Positions 1 to 8,244 of a stretch of DNA of 64,000 nt are shown piece after piece (within the stretch, counting starts at the first letter, position 1; every line of letters begins with the position of its first letter). Source of the DNA: Motilibacter aurantiacus (GTDB lineage: Bacteria; Actinomycetota; Actinomycetes; Motilibacterales; Motilibacteraceae); NCBI RefSeq assembly GCF_011250645.1, contig NZ_JAANNO010000001.1, positions 777,520 through 841,519 of the forward strand, written 5' to 3'. The translations under genes and the position numbers were made by a program. The notes under the pieces were generated by a model, which did no database searches, had not been told where the DNA came from, and was given only the letters and a program-made list of their open reading frames with translations.

Positions 1-147
1 CGGCACCTCGCTGATGCCGTCGACGCCGTCCATCAGCATCCGCCAGAACTCCTCGGGAGAGCTGGCTCCCGGGAACCGGCAACCGATTCCTGCGACTGCC
101 GTGTGCATGCTGGACAAGGCGGGCTCCTCGCGCGTCGTCGAACTCAT
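1..147 (-). CDS. type I polyketide synthase, N-terminal end of ketosynthase domain (partial)
   Basis: Reading the minus strand from an ATG at 147 gives 49 residues that run off the window edge. Residues 16-49 match the opening of a type I PKS ketosynthase: TAVAGIGCRFPGA, then a PEEFWRML stretch and DGVDGISEVP. That order (A-I/V-x-G-x-x-C-R-F-P-G, then x-FW-x-x-L, then D-x-I-x-x-V-P) is characteristic of KS domains in modular polyketide synthases. An internal ATG at residue 14 has a GAGGAG about 14 bases upstream and is an alternative start. There is no N-terminal docking coiled coil, so this may be a single-module or iterative enzyme. The SDR gene upstream on the same strand could be co-transcribed. 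The rest of the synthase is outside the window, so its product cannot be judged. Confidence 0.8.
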   Translation of the reverse strand, partial: MSSTTREEPALSSMHTAVAGIGCRFPGASSPEEFWRMLMDGVDGISEVP

Positions 148-242
148 CACAATGGGGGCGGAAGGCAGCACTGTGATACGCACGAGCGGGCACGCCCGGC
201 GCAACAGGTGTCAGAGGTACGGGCGGCGCGCCCGCAGGGAGG

Positions 243-1202
243 TCAGCTCCGGCCGGAGGAGGCGAGCCCCGCGCTCTGGACCGTGAGCGTCACGGCCTCC
301 TTGAGCGGCGTCGCGGCTTCACCGAAGGCGGCTGCGTACTTCGAGCTGTCGGCGACGTGCGGGGACGTGTACGTGTAGAAGGTCTCCTTGAGCGCCTTCA
401 TCGTCGGGTTGAAGAGGCTCATCAGGTTCATGACCGCGGGGCCCGCGATACGGAACTTCGGTTGTGCGCCCAGCACCTCGCCGAACGCCGTCATCAGCTC
501 GCGGTGGGTGGTCGGCTCCTGCATGGGCGCGTGCCATACCTGGCCGAGCGCCGAGTCCGACGAGGCGACATTGACCATCGCGCGGGCGAAGTCGTCGATG
601 TATGTCATGGTGTGCGGCTGGTCGACCGAGCCGAGCGCGGGCACCGGCTTCCCGGCGGCCAGAGCGGCGAGCTCGGAACGGCCGGCCATCGAGGTCTCGA
701 CCCCGGGCCCGTAGAACGACGCGCCGCGGACGACAGCGGTACGCAGGCCGGGCGCATCGAGCACGCGCCGGTCCAACCGCTTGCGCAGCGCGCCCTTCGG
801 CCCGGTGGCGAGCTCGGGGGAGGCCTCGGTGAGCGTGCCCTGCTGCGGGCCGTAGGCGTACAGGTTGCTCGCGAAGACGAGGGTCTTGCCGCTGTCGCGC
901 AGCCCGTCGAGCAAGCCTCCCACCAGCGCGTCGAACTCCTCCACCCAGCTGGTCAGCGGCGGAGCAGCGCACAGGTGCACCACCTCGCAGTCCGCGGCCA
1001 CGGCGCGCACCTGCTCCGCGTCGCTCGCGTCCAGCTGCCGCCACTCGGCGCCCAGGCCCTCGACCCGGTTGCGGGACGCGGCAACCACCGGGATGCCGCG
1101 CGTGCGCAGCTCCTCGACCACGCGGCGTCCGAGCGGCCCGAGACCGATGACCAGCTGCTGGTTGTTCAACGTGTTGCTCCCGTGCGAGAGGTCGGATGGC
1201 AT
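243..1202 (-). CDS. NAD-dependent epimerase/dehydratase (atypical SDR)
   Basis: A 319-residue extended-type SDR. The N-terminus holds the nucleotide-binding loop VIGLGPLGRRVVEEL (a GxGxxG pattern, residues about 18-32). A VVHLCAAPP stretch near residue 75 and FASNLYAYGP near 110 sit where SDR epimerases carry their NNAG-like and active-site Ser/Tyr segments. The YxxxK pair is not in its usual spacing, so the enzyme may reduce, isomerise or only bind its substrate. It lies 95 bases upstream of the polyketide synthase on the same strand, suggesting a tailoring role (inference). The ATG at 1202 has no obvious ribosome site. A TTG at codon 12 has GGGAG seven bases upstream and could be the true start. 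Confidence 0.75.
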   Translation of the reverse strand: MPSDLSHGSNTLNNQQLVIGLGPLGRRVVEELRTRGIPVVAASRNRVEGLGAEWRQLDASDAEQVRAVAADCEVVHLCAAPPLTSWVEEFDALVGGLLDGLRDSGKTLVFASNLYAYGPQQGTLTEASPELATGPKGALRKRLDRRVLDAPGLRTAVVRGASFYGPGVETSMAGRSELAALAAGKPVPALGSVDQPHTMTYIDDFARAMVNVASSDSALGQVWHAPMQEPTTHRELMTAFGEVLGAQPKFRIAGPAVMNLMSLFNPTMKALKETFYTYTSPHVADSSKYAAAFGEAATPLKEAVTLTVQSAGLASSGRS

Positions 1203-1912
1203 GAGCGAGCGCGACCAGGCGCGCCACGCATCGCGTGTCGAGCTGTCCAGGAACGACGATCAGGGCATCTCGACGGAAGCGCATGTTGCGCATTCGCGTT
1301 CAGGGGAATCGACATTGCGGACGACGCGGGCCCGGCACCTGGCAGGCCGGCCGACCGAGAGGCCGGCGGGACGAGCACCCTTCCCAGTGCTTCCACGACC
1401 GCCCGAGCGGCCACCGTACCCATTGCCGCACTTCTGAACAAGGGGTGCTCACCCCCCAATCCCGGCCAGTCGTAGATCTTTCCGGTCACGTCTCGCCGCC
1501 TACGGTCGTAAAGGAGCCGTCCGACCCATGCTTGATGCATCGACTTTCAGGCAGCGGACACAGGTGGCGCCCGTCCGGGACGCTGCCCGGCATCGCCCGC
1601 CGGCTCCGCCCGCGCCCAGGCCCGGTCAACTCAGCCATCCATAGTTGGCCGAAGACATCTACACCGATGAAAGGTGCATGTATCAGCGGTGAACTGATCG
1701 GTCTCTCCCCGAACGGCACCCGGAATTCCGGAGCCATTGCGTGGCGCGGGTGCGCCGGAAGTGCAAGCATGCCCCCCGTCGCCCGTCCCTCCGCCACGCC
1801 CGCACGACCTGCGGGCGCGGTCACGTGGCCCGGTCGCCGGCCCGTCCGGCCGGCGTGAGGACGCGGCCGGAACGCAAGGCTCCGTCTCCTTCTTCAGACA
1901 AGGACTTGCTGC
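1203..1912. promoter_or_regulatory. 710-bp divergent intergenic region
   Basis: This is the gap between the minus-strand SDR/PKS pair and the plus-strand secreted propeller gene. None of the open frames resembles a protein I know, and their composition is arginine-rich like antisense frames. It is somewhat richer in A+T than the rest. A short dyad ggggtgctcacccc lies near 1441-1454. It presumably holds the two divergent promoters, but no consensus boxes stand out. Confidence 0.4.
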
Positions 1913-3007
1913 ATGCTTCGACTTCGAACACCGCTGCTGGCCATGGGCGCAGGCGCGCTCGCCGTCGCGGGAGTGCTGTCCGCGCCGGCCGCAGGGGCCG
2001 CCGACGGCGCCGTGACCGTCCTGGCCAGCGGGCTGGAAGGCCCGCGCGAGATCCAGTTCAGCAGCGACAGCAAGCTCGTCGTGGCCGAGTCCGACAACGG
2101 CCGGGTCACCGAGCTCAACGTGAGGAACGGCAGGACCAAGGCCCTCGCGACGGGCCTCACCGCCCTGCAGGGCGTCGACGCCCGCGGCAGCGCGCTCTAC
2201 GTCGCACAGGGCGAGACCGGGATCGGCATCGGCGACCCGACCGACCCGGCCCAGGGGTTCAACCTGGCGGAGGTCAAGCACGGCGACGTCACGCTGGTAT
2301 CGGACCTGCTGGCCTACGAGAAGGCCAACAACCCCGACGGCCAGGCGCAGTACGCGCCGAACGGCAACCCGTACGAGTCGCTCTCGAACCCGTACTACGT
2401 CCTCGCCGACACGTCCAAGATCCTCGTCGCCGACGCCGGCGCGAACGTCGTCTACTCGGTGGACCGGAAGAACGGCCGCACCAAGACGTGGTTCAACCCC
2501 GGCGTCGTCACGACCGGCGCCTGCGAGGGGCTGCCGAACAACCCCGGCACGGTGGGCTGCGACCCGGTCCCGACCGGCATCGCGAAGGCTCCCGACGGCA
2601 CCTACTACGTCTCGACCTTCCAGTCGGAGGTGCCCGAGGCCGGCCGCGTCTACCACGTGCGCGCCGATGGCTCGGTCATCGACTTCCTCGACGGCTTCAG
2701 CTCGCCGACCGGGGTCGCCGTCGGTGACGACGGGTCGGTCTACGTCTCGGAGATGCTGCACGGCTTCCCCGGCGGGAGCGAGCCGCCGCCCCCGGGCGCC
2801 GACCCCTCCGACATCGGCCGCATCATCAAGGTCGCCCCGGACGCCGAGCGCACCCGCACGTACGCGCAGGTGACGATGCCTTCCGGGCTCGCCTTCCACG
2901 ACGGCGCGCTGTACGCGTCCGCCTGGTCGGTCGCCGTCTTCATCGGCATGCCGAGCGCCGGGCAGGTCGTCCGGGTCGGGGACGCCGCCTTCGAGCCGGC
3001 GGCCTGA
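1913..3007 (+). CDS. secreted ScyD/ScyE-family beta-propeller protein
   Basis: A 364-residue exported protein. The first 30 residues form a signal peptide: basic start MLRLR, hydrophobic LAMGAGALAVAGVL, then an APAAGAAD cleavage region. The mature part is built from repeated strands of the NHL/six-bladed propeller kind, with blade signatures such as GLEGPREIQF, VAESDNGRVTELN, GIAKAPDGTYYVST and PTGVAVGDDGSVYVSE. This pattern is typical of the ScyD/ScyE family, named from cyanobacterial scytonemin clusters but widespread in actinobacteria as an extracellular protein of unknown role. The gene stands alone and ends in a strong hairpin terminator. The ligand is unknown. Confidence 0.8.
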   Translation: MLRLRTPLLAMGAGALAVAGVLSAPAAGAADGAVTVLASGLEGPREIQFSSDSKLVVAESDNGRVTELNVRNGRTKALATGLTALQGVDARGSALYVAQGETGIGIGDPTDPAQGFNLAEVKHGDVTLVSDLLAYEKANNPDGQAQYAPNGNPYESLSNPYYVLADTSKILVADAGANVVYSVDRKNGRTKTWFNPGVVTTGACEGLPNNPGTVGCDPVPTGIAKAPDGTYYVSTFQSEVPEAGRVYHVRADGSVIDFLDGFSSPTGVAVGDDGSVYVSEMLHGFPGGSEPPPPGADPSDIGRIIKVAPDAERTRTYAQVTMPSGLAFHDGALYASAWSVAVFIGMPSAGQVVRVGDAAFEPAA

Positions 3008-3021
3008 CCTCCGCATCACCT

Positions 3022-3063
3022 GCGCCCTGCCGCCCGGAAGGCTCCTTCCGGGCGGCAGGGCGC
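3022..3063. terminator. bidirectional hairpin terminator
   Basis: A perfect 20-bp inverted repeat (left arm 3022-3041, right arm 3044-3063, two-base spacer) lies between two convergent genes, the propeller protein and the methyltransferase. No U-run follows, as usual for high-GC actinobacteria. Confidence 0.85.
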
Positions 3064-3083
3064 GCTCACGTCCGGGGCTCGCC

Positions 3084-4658
3084 TCAGCCGGGCTCGACAG
3101 GAACCAGCGTGCCGCAGCGGACCAGCCCGCGCAGCTCCCCGAGCAGCCGTGGCCGCAGCTCCCCCGGGTCCTGCTCGAGCACCTGCGCGACCGCTTCCAC
3201 CAGCGCGCCCACCGGCAGCGTCCCGTCGCTCGCGCCCACGAGCGCGGCGGCCTCGGTGGAGACGGAGTCGGCCGCCCGCTGCCCGCGCTGCTGGCGAAGC
3301 ACGATCGTCGACGGCTCCTCCGCCCCCGGCTCGCCGTGCTGCTCCTGCACGACGTCGTCGCGGACGCGGAGCCGCGCCTGCAGCAGGGCCGGGTCGTCGC
3401 GCTCGGCCAGCCAGCGCTCGGCGTCCAGCCGATCGCTCAGCCACCAGGCCGCCGGCTGCTCGACCGGGTGCGGCCAGTCGAGCACGACCTGGCGCGCCGG
3501 CCCGCTCCCGCGACGGCGGACGAGGAACCAGCCGAACTCGACCGCCTCGACCCCGGCCTCCTCGAGCCCGGCCAGCCAGCGGTCGTAGCGCTCGGTCGCG
3601 TCGGACGCGCCCTGCTCGCCGGCGTCACGCAGCCAGGTCGAGACGTACGCCGCCGGGTCCTCCTCGTCGCGGACCACGAGCAGCGACTCGAAGCTCTCGC
3701 CGGTCGGGAGCCACCCCCGCGCCCGCTCGTGCGGCTGCTCGCCGCGCAGGCGTACCCAGTCCCCGATCATCACGAAGAGGCCGCCCTCGGCGAGCAGCGG
3801 CGGCACCTCGGCCAGCAGCTGCCGGCACAGGGTGTCCAGCGGCAGGCCCGCGTCGCGGTAGGTGTGCACCTCGGGCGCCCCGATGACGAACGGCGGGTTC
3901 GACACCACGAGGTCGAACGTCTCCCCCGCGACCGGCTCGACCAGGCTGCCCTCGCGCAGGTCGAGCTCGACCTCGTTGAGCGCGGCGGTCAGCCGGGCGA
4001 GTGCGAGCGCGCGCGGCAGGACGTCGGTGGCGACGACGGCACCGGCGTGCCGGGTCAGGTGCAGCGCCTGCACCCCGCCGCCGGTGCCGAGGTCGAGCGC
4101 ACGTCCCACCCCGTCGCGCGGGGTGATCTGGGCCAGGGTCGCGCTCGCCCCGCCGACTCCGAGGACGTGGTCACGGCGTACCTCCCGGGCCGTGCCGTCC
4201 AGCCGGCTGTCCAGGTCCCCGACGACGTACCAGCCGTCCGCGGGGGCATCGTCGGCGCCGTACGGCCGGACGTCGAGCTCGGCGCGGACCCACCCGTCCC
4301 GCCGGGTCACTAGCCCGCCCGCGACGGCCGCCTCGAGCGGCAGAGCGGCGGCCGCGTCGTCCTCCGGCACCGGCAGCTGGAGGAGGAAGAGCCGGGCCAG
4401 CGTCGTCAGCGGCCGGCCCGCGACCTCCGGCCGGGAGGTGCGGCGGCGCGCCGGCACCCCCTCGTTGCGCTCCAGCGCGGCCTGCGCCGCCGGGCCCAGC
4501 AGCTCGAGCACCGCGTCCGCTGTGTAGCCGGCGCGGACGAAGGCGGCTCGCAGCGCACGGGCGTCCTCACGGGACAGGGACGGGAAGGGCCGCTCGGCCC
4601 CGCCCGTCCCTGTCGCCGTGCCTGTCGTGGTGCTGGTGCTCTCGGAGCTGGGCGTCAC
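3084..4658 (-). CDS. class I SAM-dependent methyltransferase (DUF7059/methyltransferase/DUF7782 type)
   Basis: A 524-residue protein. A central Rossmann methyltransferase core carries LDLGTGGGVQALHL (motif I) and the amino-methyltransferase signature VVSNPPFVIG (NPPF), typical of enzymes acting on planar nitrogen such as glutamine side chains or nucleobases. The N-terminal ~150 residues contain a winged-helix-like segment, and the C-terminal ~150 residues a separate domain. This three-part form is common in actinobacteria. It starts at a GTG whose last two bases and next base form the hppA stop (GTGA overlap), so translation is probably coupled to hppA. The substrate is not known from sequence. 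Confidence 0.8.
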   Translation of the reverse strand: MTPSSESTSTTTGTATGTGGAERPFPSLSREDARALRAAFVRAGYTADAVLELLGPAAQAALERNEGVPARRRTSRPEVAGRPLTTLARLFLLQLPVPEDDAAAALPLEAAVAGGLVTRRDGWVRAELDVRPYGADDAPADGWYVVGDLDSRLDGTAREVRRDHVLGVGGASATLAQITPRDGVGRALDLGTGGGVQALHLTRHAGAVVATDVLPRALALARLTAALNEVELDLREGSLVEPVAGETFDLVVSNPPFVIGAPEVHTYRDAGLPLDTLCRQLLAEVPPLLAEGGLFVMIGDWVRLRGEQPHERARGWLPTGESFESLLVVRDEEDPAAYVSTWLRDAGEQGASDATERYDRWLAGLEEAGVEAVEFGWFLVRRRGSGPARQVVLDWPHPVEQPAAWWLSDRLDAERWLAERDDPALLQARLRVRDDVVQEQHGEPGAEEPSTIVLRQQRGQRAADSVSTEAAALVGASDGTLPVGALVEAVAQVLEQDPGELRPRLLGELRGLVRCGTLVPVEPG

Positions 4659-6976
4659 CTGGCGAGGCTAGCGGCCTCCGGCTCGGCGTCACTCGTCGCG
4701 GCGGCCAGCCCGCGGCGCCGGCTGACGGTGACGGCGGCGACGATGATCGCCACGGCCAGCAGCGAGATCGCCAGGCGGACGGGCGTGCTCGCGTCCTCGC
4801 CGATGCTGAGCTGCACGATCGCCGGCGCGATGAGGACCGCGACGAGGTTCATCACCTTGATGAGCGGGTTGATCGCCGGGCCGGCGGTGTCCTTGAACGG
4901 GTCGCCGACCGTGTCGCCGATGACCGTGGCCGCGTGCGCCTCCGAGCCCTTCCCGCCGTGCGCGCCGTCCTCGACGAGCTTCTTGGCGTTGTCCCAGGCA
5001 CCGCCGGAGTTGGCCAGGAAGACCGCCATCAGCGTGCCGCAGGCGATGGCGCCGGCGAGGTACGCCGCGAGCGCGCCGATGCCCAGCCCGAAGCCGACCG
5101 CGATCGGCGCCATCACGGCGAGCAGGCCGGGGGTGGCCAGCTCGCGCAGCGAGTCGCGGGTGCAGATGTCGACGACGCGGCCGTACTCCGGGCGGGTCTG
5201 GCCGGTCATGATGCCGGGGTTGTCGCGGAACTGCTTGCGCACCTCGTAGACGACCGCGCCTGCCGCCCGGGAGACAGCGGTGATGGCGAGCCCGGAGAAG
5301 AGGAAGACGACGGCCGCGCCGACGACGAGGCCGACGAGGTTGTTCGGGTTCGCGATGTCCAGCGTGAACCGCTGCTGCATCGACTCGCTGAGGGACGCCA
5401 GCGAGACGCCCGTGTCGTCGACCGCGGTCTGCCAGGCGTCCGTGTAGGAGCCGAACAGCGCCGTCGCGGCCAGCACGGCGGTGGCGATCGCGATGCCCTT
5501 GGTGATGGCCTTCGTCGTGTTGCCGACGGCGTCGAGGTCGGTGAGGATCCGCGCCCCCTTGCCCGTGACGTCCCCCGACATCTCCGCGATGCCCTGAGCG
5601 TTGTCCGAGACCGGCCCGAAGGTGTCCATGGCCACGATGACGCCGACGGTGGTGAGCAGGCCACAGCCGGCGAGAGAGATGGCGAACAGCGAGACGATGA
5701 CCGAGCCGCTGCCGAGCAGGAACGCGCCGTAGACCGCCGCCCCGATGACGAGCGCCGTGTAGACCGCCGACTCCAGGCCGAGGCTGATGCCCGAGAGGAC
5801 CACCGTGGCGGGGCCGGTGAGCGAGGTCTCGGCGACGTCCTGGGTCGGCTTCTTGTCCGTGCCGGTGAAGTAGCCGGTGAGGGCGAGGATGACCGAGGCC
5901 AGGACGATGCCGAGGACCACGGCCACGATGGCGACGACGCGCGGGTTGGCGTCGCTCGTCGTGGCGTCGGTGAGCTCGTCGAAGGAGCCCGGCAGGTAGA
6001 CGAACGCCGCGATCGCGCACAGCACGGCCGCGACGACCGCGGAGATGTAGAACGCCCGGTTGATCGCGGTGAGGCCGCTCTCCCCGGGACGGGCACGGGT
6101 GAGCAGGATGCCGAGCACCGCGGTCACCGCGCCGAGCGCGGGGACGATGAGCGGGAAGACCAGCCCCTCCTCCCCGAACGCCGCCTTGCCCAGGATGAGC
6201 GCGGCGACGAGCATCACGGCGTACGACTCGAAGAGGTCGGCGGCCATCCCGGCGCAGTCACCGACGTTGTCGCCCACGTTGTCGGCGATGGTCGCGGCGT
6301 TGCGCGGGTCGTCCTCGGGGATGTTCTGCTCGACCTTCCCGACCAGGTCGGCGCCCACGTCGGCGGCCTTGGTGAAGATGCCGCCGCCCACGCGCATGAA
6401 CATCGCGAGCAGCGCCGCGCCGAAGCCGAAGCCCTCGAGCACGCTGGGCGCGTCGGCGCGGTAGATCAGCACGACGACGGCGGCGCCGAGCAGGCCGAGC
6501 CCGACGGTCGCCATGCCGACGACCCCGCCGGTGCGGAAGCCCACCCGCATCGCGTCCTCGGCACCCTTGTCGCGCGCGGCGGCCGCGACGCGCACGTTGG
6601 CGCGGACGGCGAGCGACATGCCGAGGTAGCCGATGGCGGCGGAGAACCCGGCGCCGACGAGGAAGAAGATCGAGCGGCCGATGCGCACGTCGGCGTCGCC
6701 CGGCAGCGCGAACAGCAGCAGGAACACGATCACGACGAAGACGCCGAGGGTGCGGAACTGCCGATTGAGGTACGCCGCCGCGCCCTCTTGGACCGCCTTG
6801 GCGATCTCCTGCATCCGCGTCGTGCCCTCCGCGGCCGCGAGGACCTCGCGGCGGAACACGGCGGCGACGACGAGCGCGACGACGGCCACTGCCGCCACCA
6901 CTCCCACGATCGTGAGATTTCCGCTCGAGAGCGAGTCCACCGCGCCGCTGTCGGCGGCGATGTGTGGCCCGGGCAT
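4655..6976 (-). CDS. hppA: K+-independent proton-pumping membrane pyrophosphatase
   Basis: A 773-residue polytopic protein with about 16 hydrophobic segments. It hydrolyses pyrophosphate and pumps protons across the membrane. The conserved substrate loops are present: DVGADLVGKVE, the acidic block DNVGDNVGDCAGMAADLFE, and DTVGDPFKDTAGPAINPLIK near the C-terminus. The segment GNTTKAITKG has Lys where K+-dependent enzymes have Ala, which marks the K+-insensitive class. The ATG at 6976 is chosen because AAGGAGGA precedes it closely. The longer in-frame extension to 7021 is arginine-rich and lacks such a site. It lies downstream of the bldG pair, as in Streptomyces. Confidence 0.95.
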   Translation of the reverse strand: MPGPHIAADSGAVDSLSSGNLTIVGVVAAVAVVALVVAAVFRREVLAAAEGTTRMQEIAKAVQEGAAAYLNRQFRTLGVFVVIVFLLLFALPGDADVRIGRSIFFLVGAGFSAAIGYLGMSLAVRANVRVAAAARDKGAEDAMRVGFRTGGVVGMATVGLGLLGAAVVVLIYRADAPSVLEGFGFGAALLAMFMRVGGGIFTKAADVGADLVGKVEQNIPEDDPRNAATIADNVGDNVGDCAGMAADLFESYAVMLVAALILGKAAFGEEGLVFPLIVPALGAVTAVLGILLTRARPGESGLTAINRAFYISAVVAAVLCAIAAFVYLPGSFDELTDATTSDANPRVVAIVAVVLGIVLASVILALTGYFTGTDKKPTQDVAETSLTGPATVVLSGISLGLESAVYTALVIGAAVYGAFLLGSGSVIVSLFAISLAGCGLLTTVGVIVAMDTFGPVSDNAQGIAEMSGDVTGKGARILTDLDAVGNTTKAITKGIAIATAVLAATALFGSYTDAWQTAVDDTGVSLASLSESMQQRFTLDIANPNNLVGLVVGAAVVFLFSGLAITAVSRAAGAVVYEVRKQFRDNPGIMTGQTRPEYGRVVDICTRDSLRELATPGLLAVMAPIAVGFGLGIGALAAYLAGAIACGTLMAVFLANSGGAWDNAKKLVEDGAHGGKGSEAHAATVIGDTVGDPFKDTAGPAINPLIKVMNLVAVLIAPAIVQLSIGEDASTPVRLAISLLAVAIIVAAVTVSRRRGLAAATSDAEPEAASLAR

Positions 6977-7155
6977 ACGTCCTCCTTGACGTCGGCACGC
7001 GGTCCTCGCGGCGGCTGCCACGGAGGGGCACGCGGGGCTGCTGGCGGGCGGGCCTACCAGTGGCGCGGGAGTTTACGCGTACCCGGGAGGAAGCGGGGCG
7101 ATCAGCCCCCGGAAGCAGGACGGTGTGTCGAGTCGCGCGGCGTCCGCGGCCGGAT

Positions 7156-7197
7156 ACGACGAGTGGCGCACCGCCGGAGCAGTGCGCCACTGGTCGT
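7156..7197 (-). terminator. hairpin between anti-sigma gene and hppA
   Basis: Inverted repeat with arms 7156-7170 and 7183-7197, 15 bp with one mismatch and a 12-base loop. It lies downstream of the bldG/anti-sigma pair, so it probably ends that transcript before hppA. Confidence 0.65.
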
Positions 7198-7232
7198 GCT
7201 TCTCCTCGCGCGGGCGGGCTCCGCGCGCACTC

Positions 7233-7712
7233 CTAGCTCGCGGTCGCCGACGTCGGCGCCACGCCGCCCTTGGCCGAGCCGCTCAGCGGCCACGTCATAC
7301 GCAGGGCCAGGCCGTCACCCCGGCGCTCCACGGCCAGGTCGTCGACCAGGCCGCTGATCACCGCGATGCCGACGTTGGATGGCAGCGCGCCGCCGTCGAG
7401 GCCGTCGGGCGACTCCGCCGTCTCGGCGAGGTCGACGAGCGAGGCGTCCGGCTCGGCGTCGGGCGACGCGGCGTCGACGACCTCGACCCGGAACGACGTG
7501 CCGGCGTCGGTCAGCTGCAGGGTCACCGGGACGTCCGGGGAGTGTCGCTGGTGCAGGTCCACCGCTCGCGAGCACGCCTCGCCCACGGCGAGCCGGACCT
7601 CGTCGAGCACACCCTCGTCCACCCCGGACCGGCGGGCGACCGCAGCGGCCACCAGCCGCGCGGTGCGGACGTGTGCGGGCAGGGCGCTGAACCGGACCGT
7701 GACGGTCGTCAT
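7233..7712 (-). CDS. anti-sigma factor, HATPase_c_2 family (ApgA-like partner of BldG)
   Basis: A 159-residue protein beginning MTTVTVRFSALPAHVRTARL. It has the GHKL fold of RsbW-like anti-sigma factors: EVRLAVGEACSRAVDLH where the N-box should be, and GIAVISGLVDDLAV as the glycine-containing G1-like box. The N-box asparagine of active kinases is not visible (the segment reads EACSRAVDLH), so kinase activity is doubtful while binding is plausible. It lies 19 bases downstream of bldG on the same strand, the arrangement of bldG and apgA in Streptomyces coelicolor, where the two proteins bind each other. The ATG at 7712 is preferred over the in-frame upstream start at 7727. Confidence 0.8.
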   Translation of the reverse strand: MTTVTVRFSALPAHVRTARLVAAAVARRSGVDEGVLDEVRLAVGEACSRAVDLHQRHSPDVPVTLQLTDAGTSFRVEVVDAASPDAEPDASLVDLAETAESPDGLDGGALPSNVGIAVISGLVDDLAVERRGDGLALRMTWPLSGSAKGGVAPTSATAS

Positions 7713-7731
7713 GCTGGGACGGTCCACCGGG

Positions 7732-8073
7732 TCAGTCGGACGCAGCGAGGGCGTCCTCGACCGAGTCGTGGATCGGGAAGACCTTGGTCAGCCCGGTGAT
7801 GCGGAAGATCTTCAGGATGCGCTCCTGGGTGCACACCAGGCGCAGCGAGCCGTCGTGGGCGCGGACGCGCTTCAGGCCGCCGACGAGCACACCGAGGCCC
7901 GTCGAGTCCAGGAAGTCCACCCGCTCCATGTCCACGACGAGGTGGTACTTGCCGTCCGCAACGAGGTCGACGAGCTGCTCGCGCAGGCGGGGCGCGGTGT
8001 AGACGTCGATCTCGCCGCCCACCTCGACGACCGTCTTGTCACCCTCGGGGCGATTCGACAGGGACAGGTCCAC
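7732..8073 (-). CDS. bldG: anti-sigma factor antagonist BldG (STAS domain)
   Basis: A 113-residue STAS-domain protein very close to Streptomyces Bld[14 protein letters not shown] early, [18 protein letters not shown] in the middle, and [17 protein letters not shown] near the end. The serine in DSTG is residue 57, the position phosphorylated in BldG. Unphosphorylated protein would sequester anti-sigma factors and release sigma factors that drive development and stress responses. The GTG at 8073 is chosen because GGAGGA lies five bases upstream and it gives the canonical VDLSLS start. The gene pairs with the anti-sigma gene downstream and diverges from the helicase. Confidence 0.93.
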   Translation of the reverse strand: MDLSLSNRPEGDKTVVEVGGEIDVYTAPRLREQLVDLVADGKYHLVVDMERVDFLDSTGLGVLVGGLKRVRAHDGSLRLVCTQERILKIFRITGLTKVFPIHDSVEDALAASD

Positions 8074-8244
8074 GGGTCCTCCATGACGTAACCGAGTCCG
8101 GATTGAGCTCCGAGCGCGTCCACGCATTCAACCACCTCCCGTCGGGCCGCTCTCCCGGGGCCACCCTCACGGACCAGCCCCTCGTGCCCGCGGGCGCCCG
8201 CGCGACCGCTGCTCCCGGCGCGGCCGGCCGCTTCTGTCGGTGCC

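Noticed and set aside
1166-1858. Small frames in the 1203-1912 gap (for example minus-strand 1166-1540)
   Set aside because: One stretch (GKIYDWPGLGGEHPLF) looks mildly protein-like, but there is no family match, no ribosome site, and the rest is arginine-rich.
4934-7357. 807-codon plus-strand frame opposite hppA
   Set aside because: Antisense of a strongly conserved membrane pump; the product is charged low-complexity sequence.
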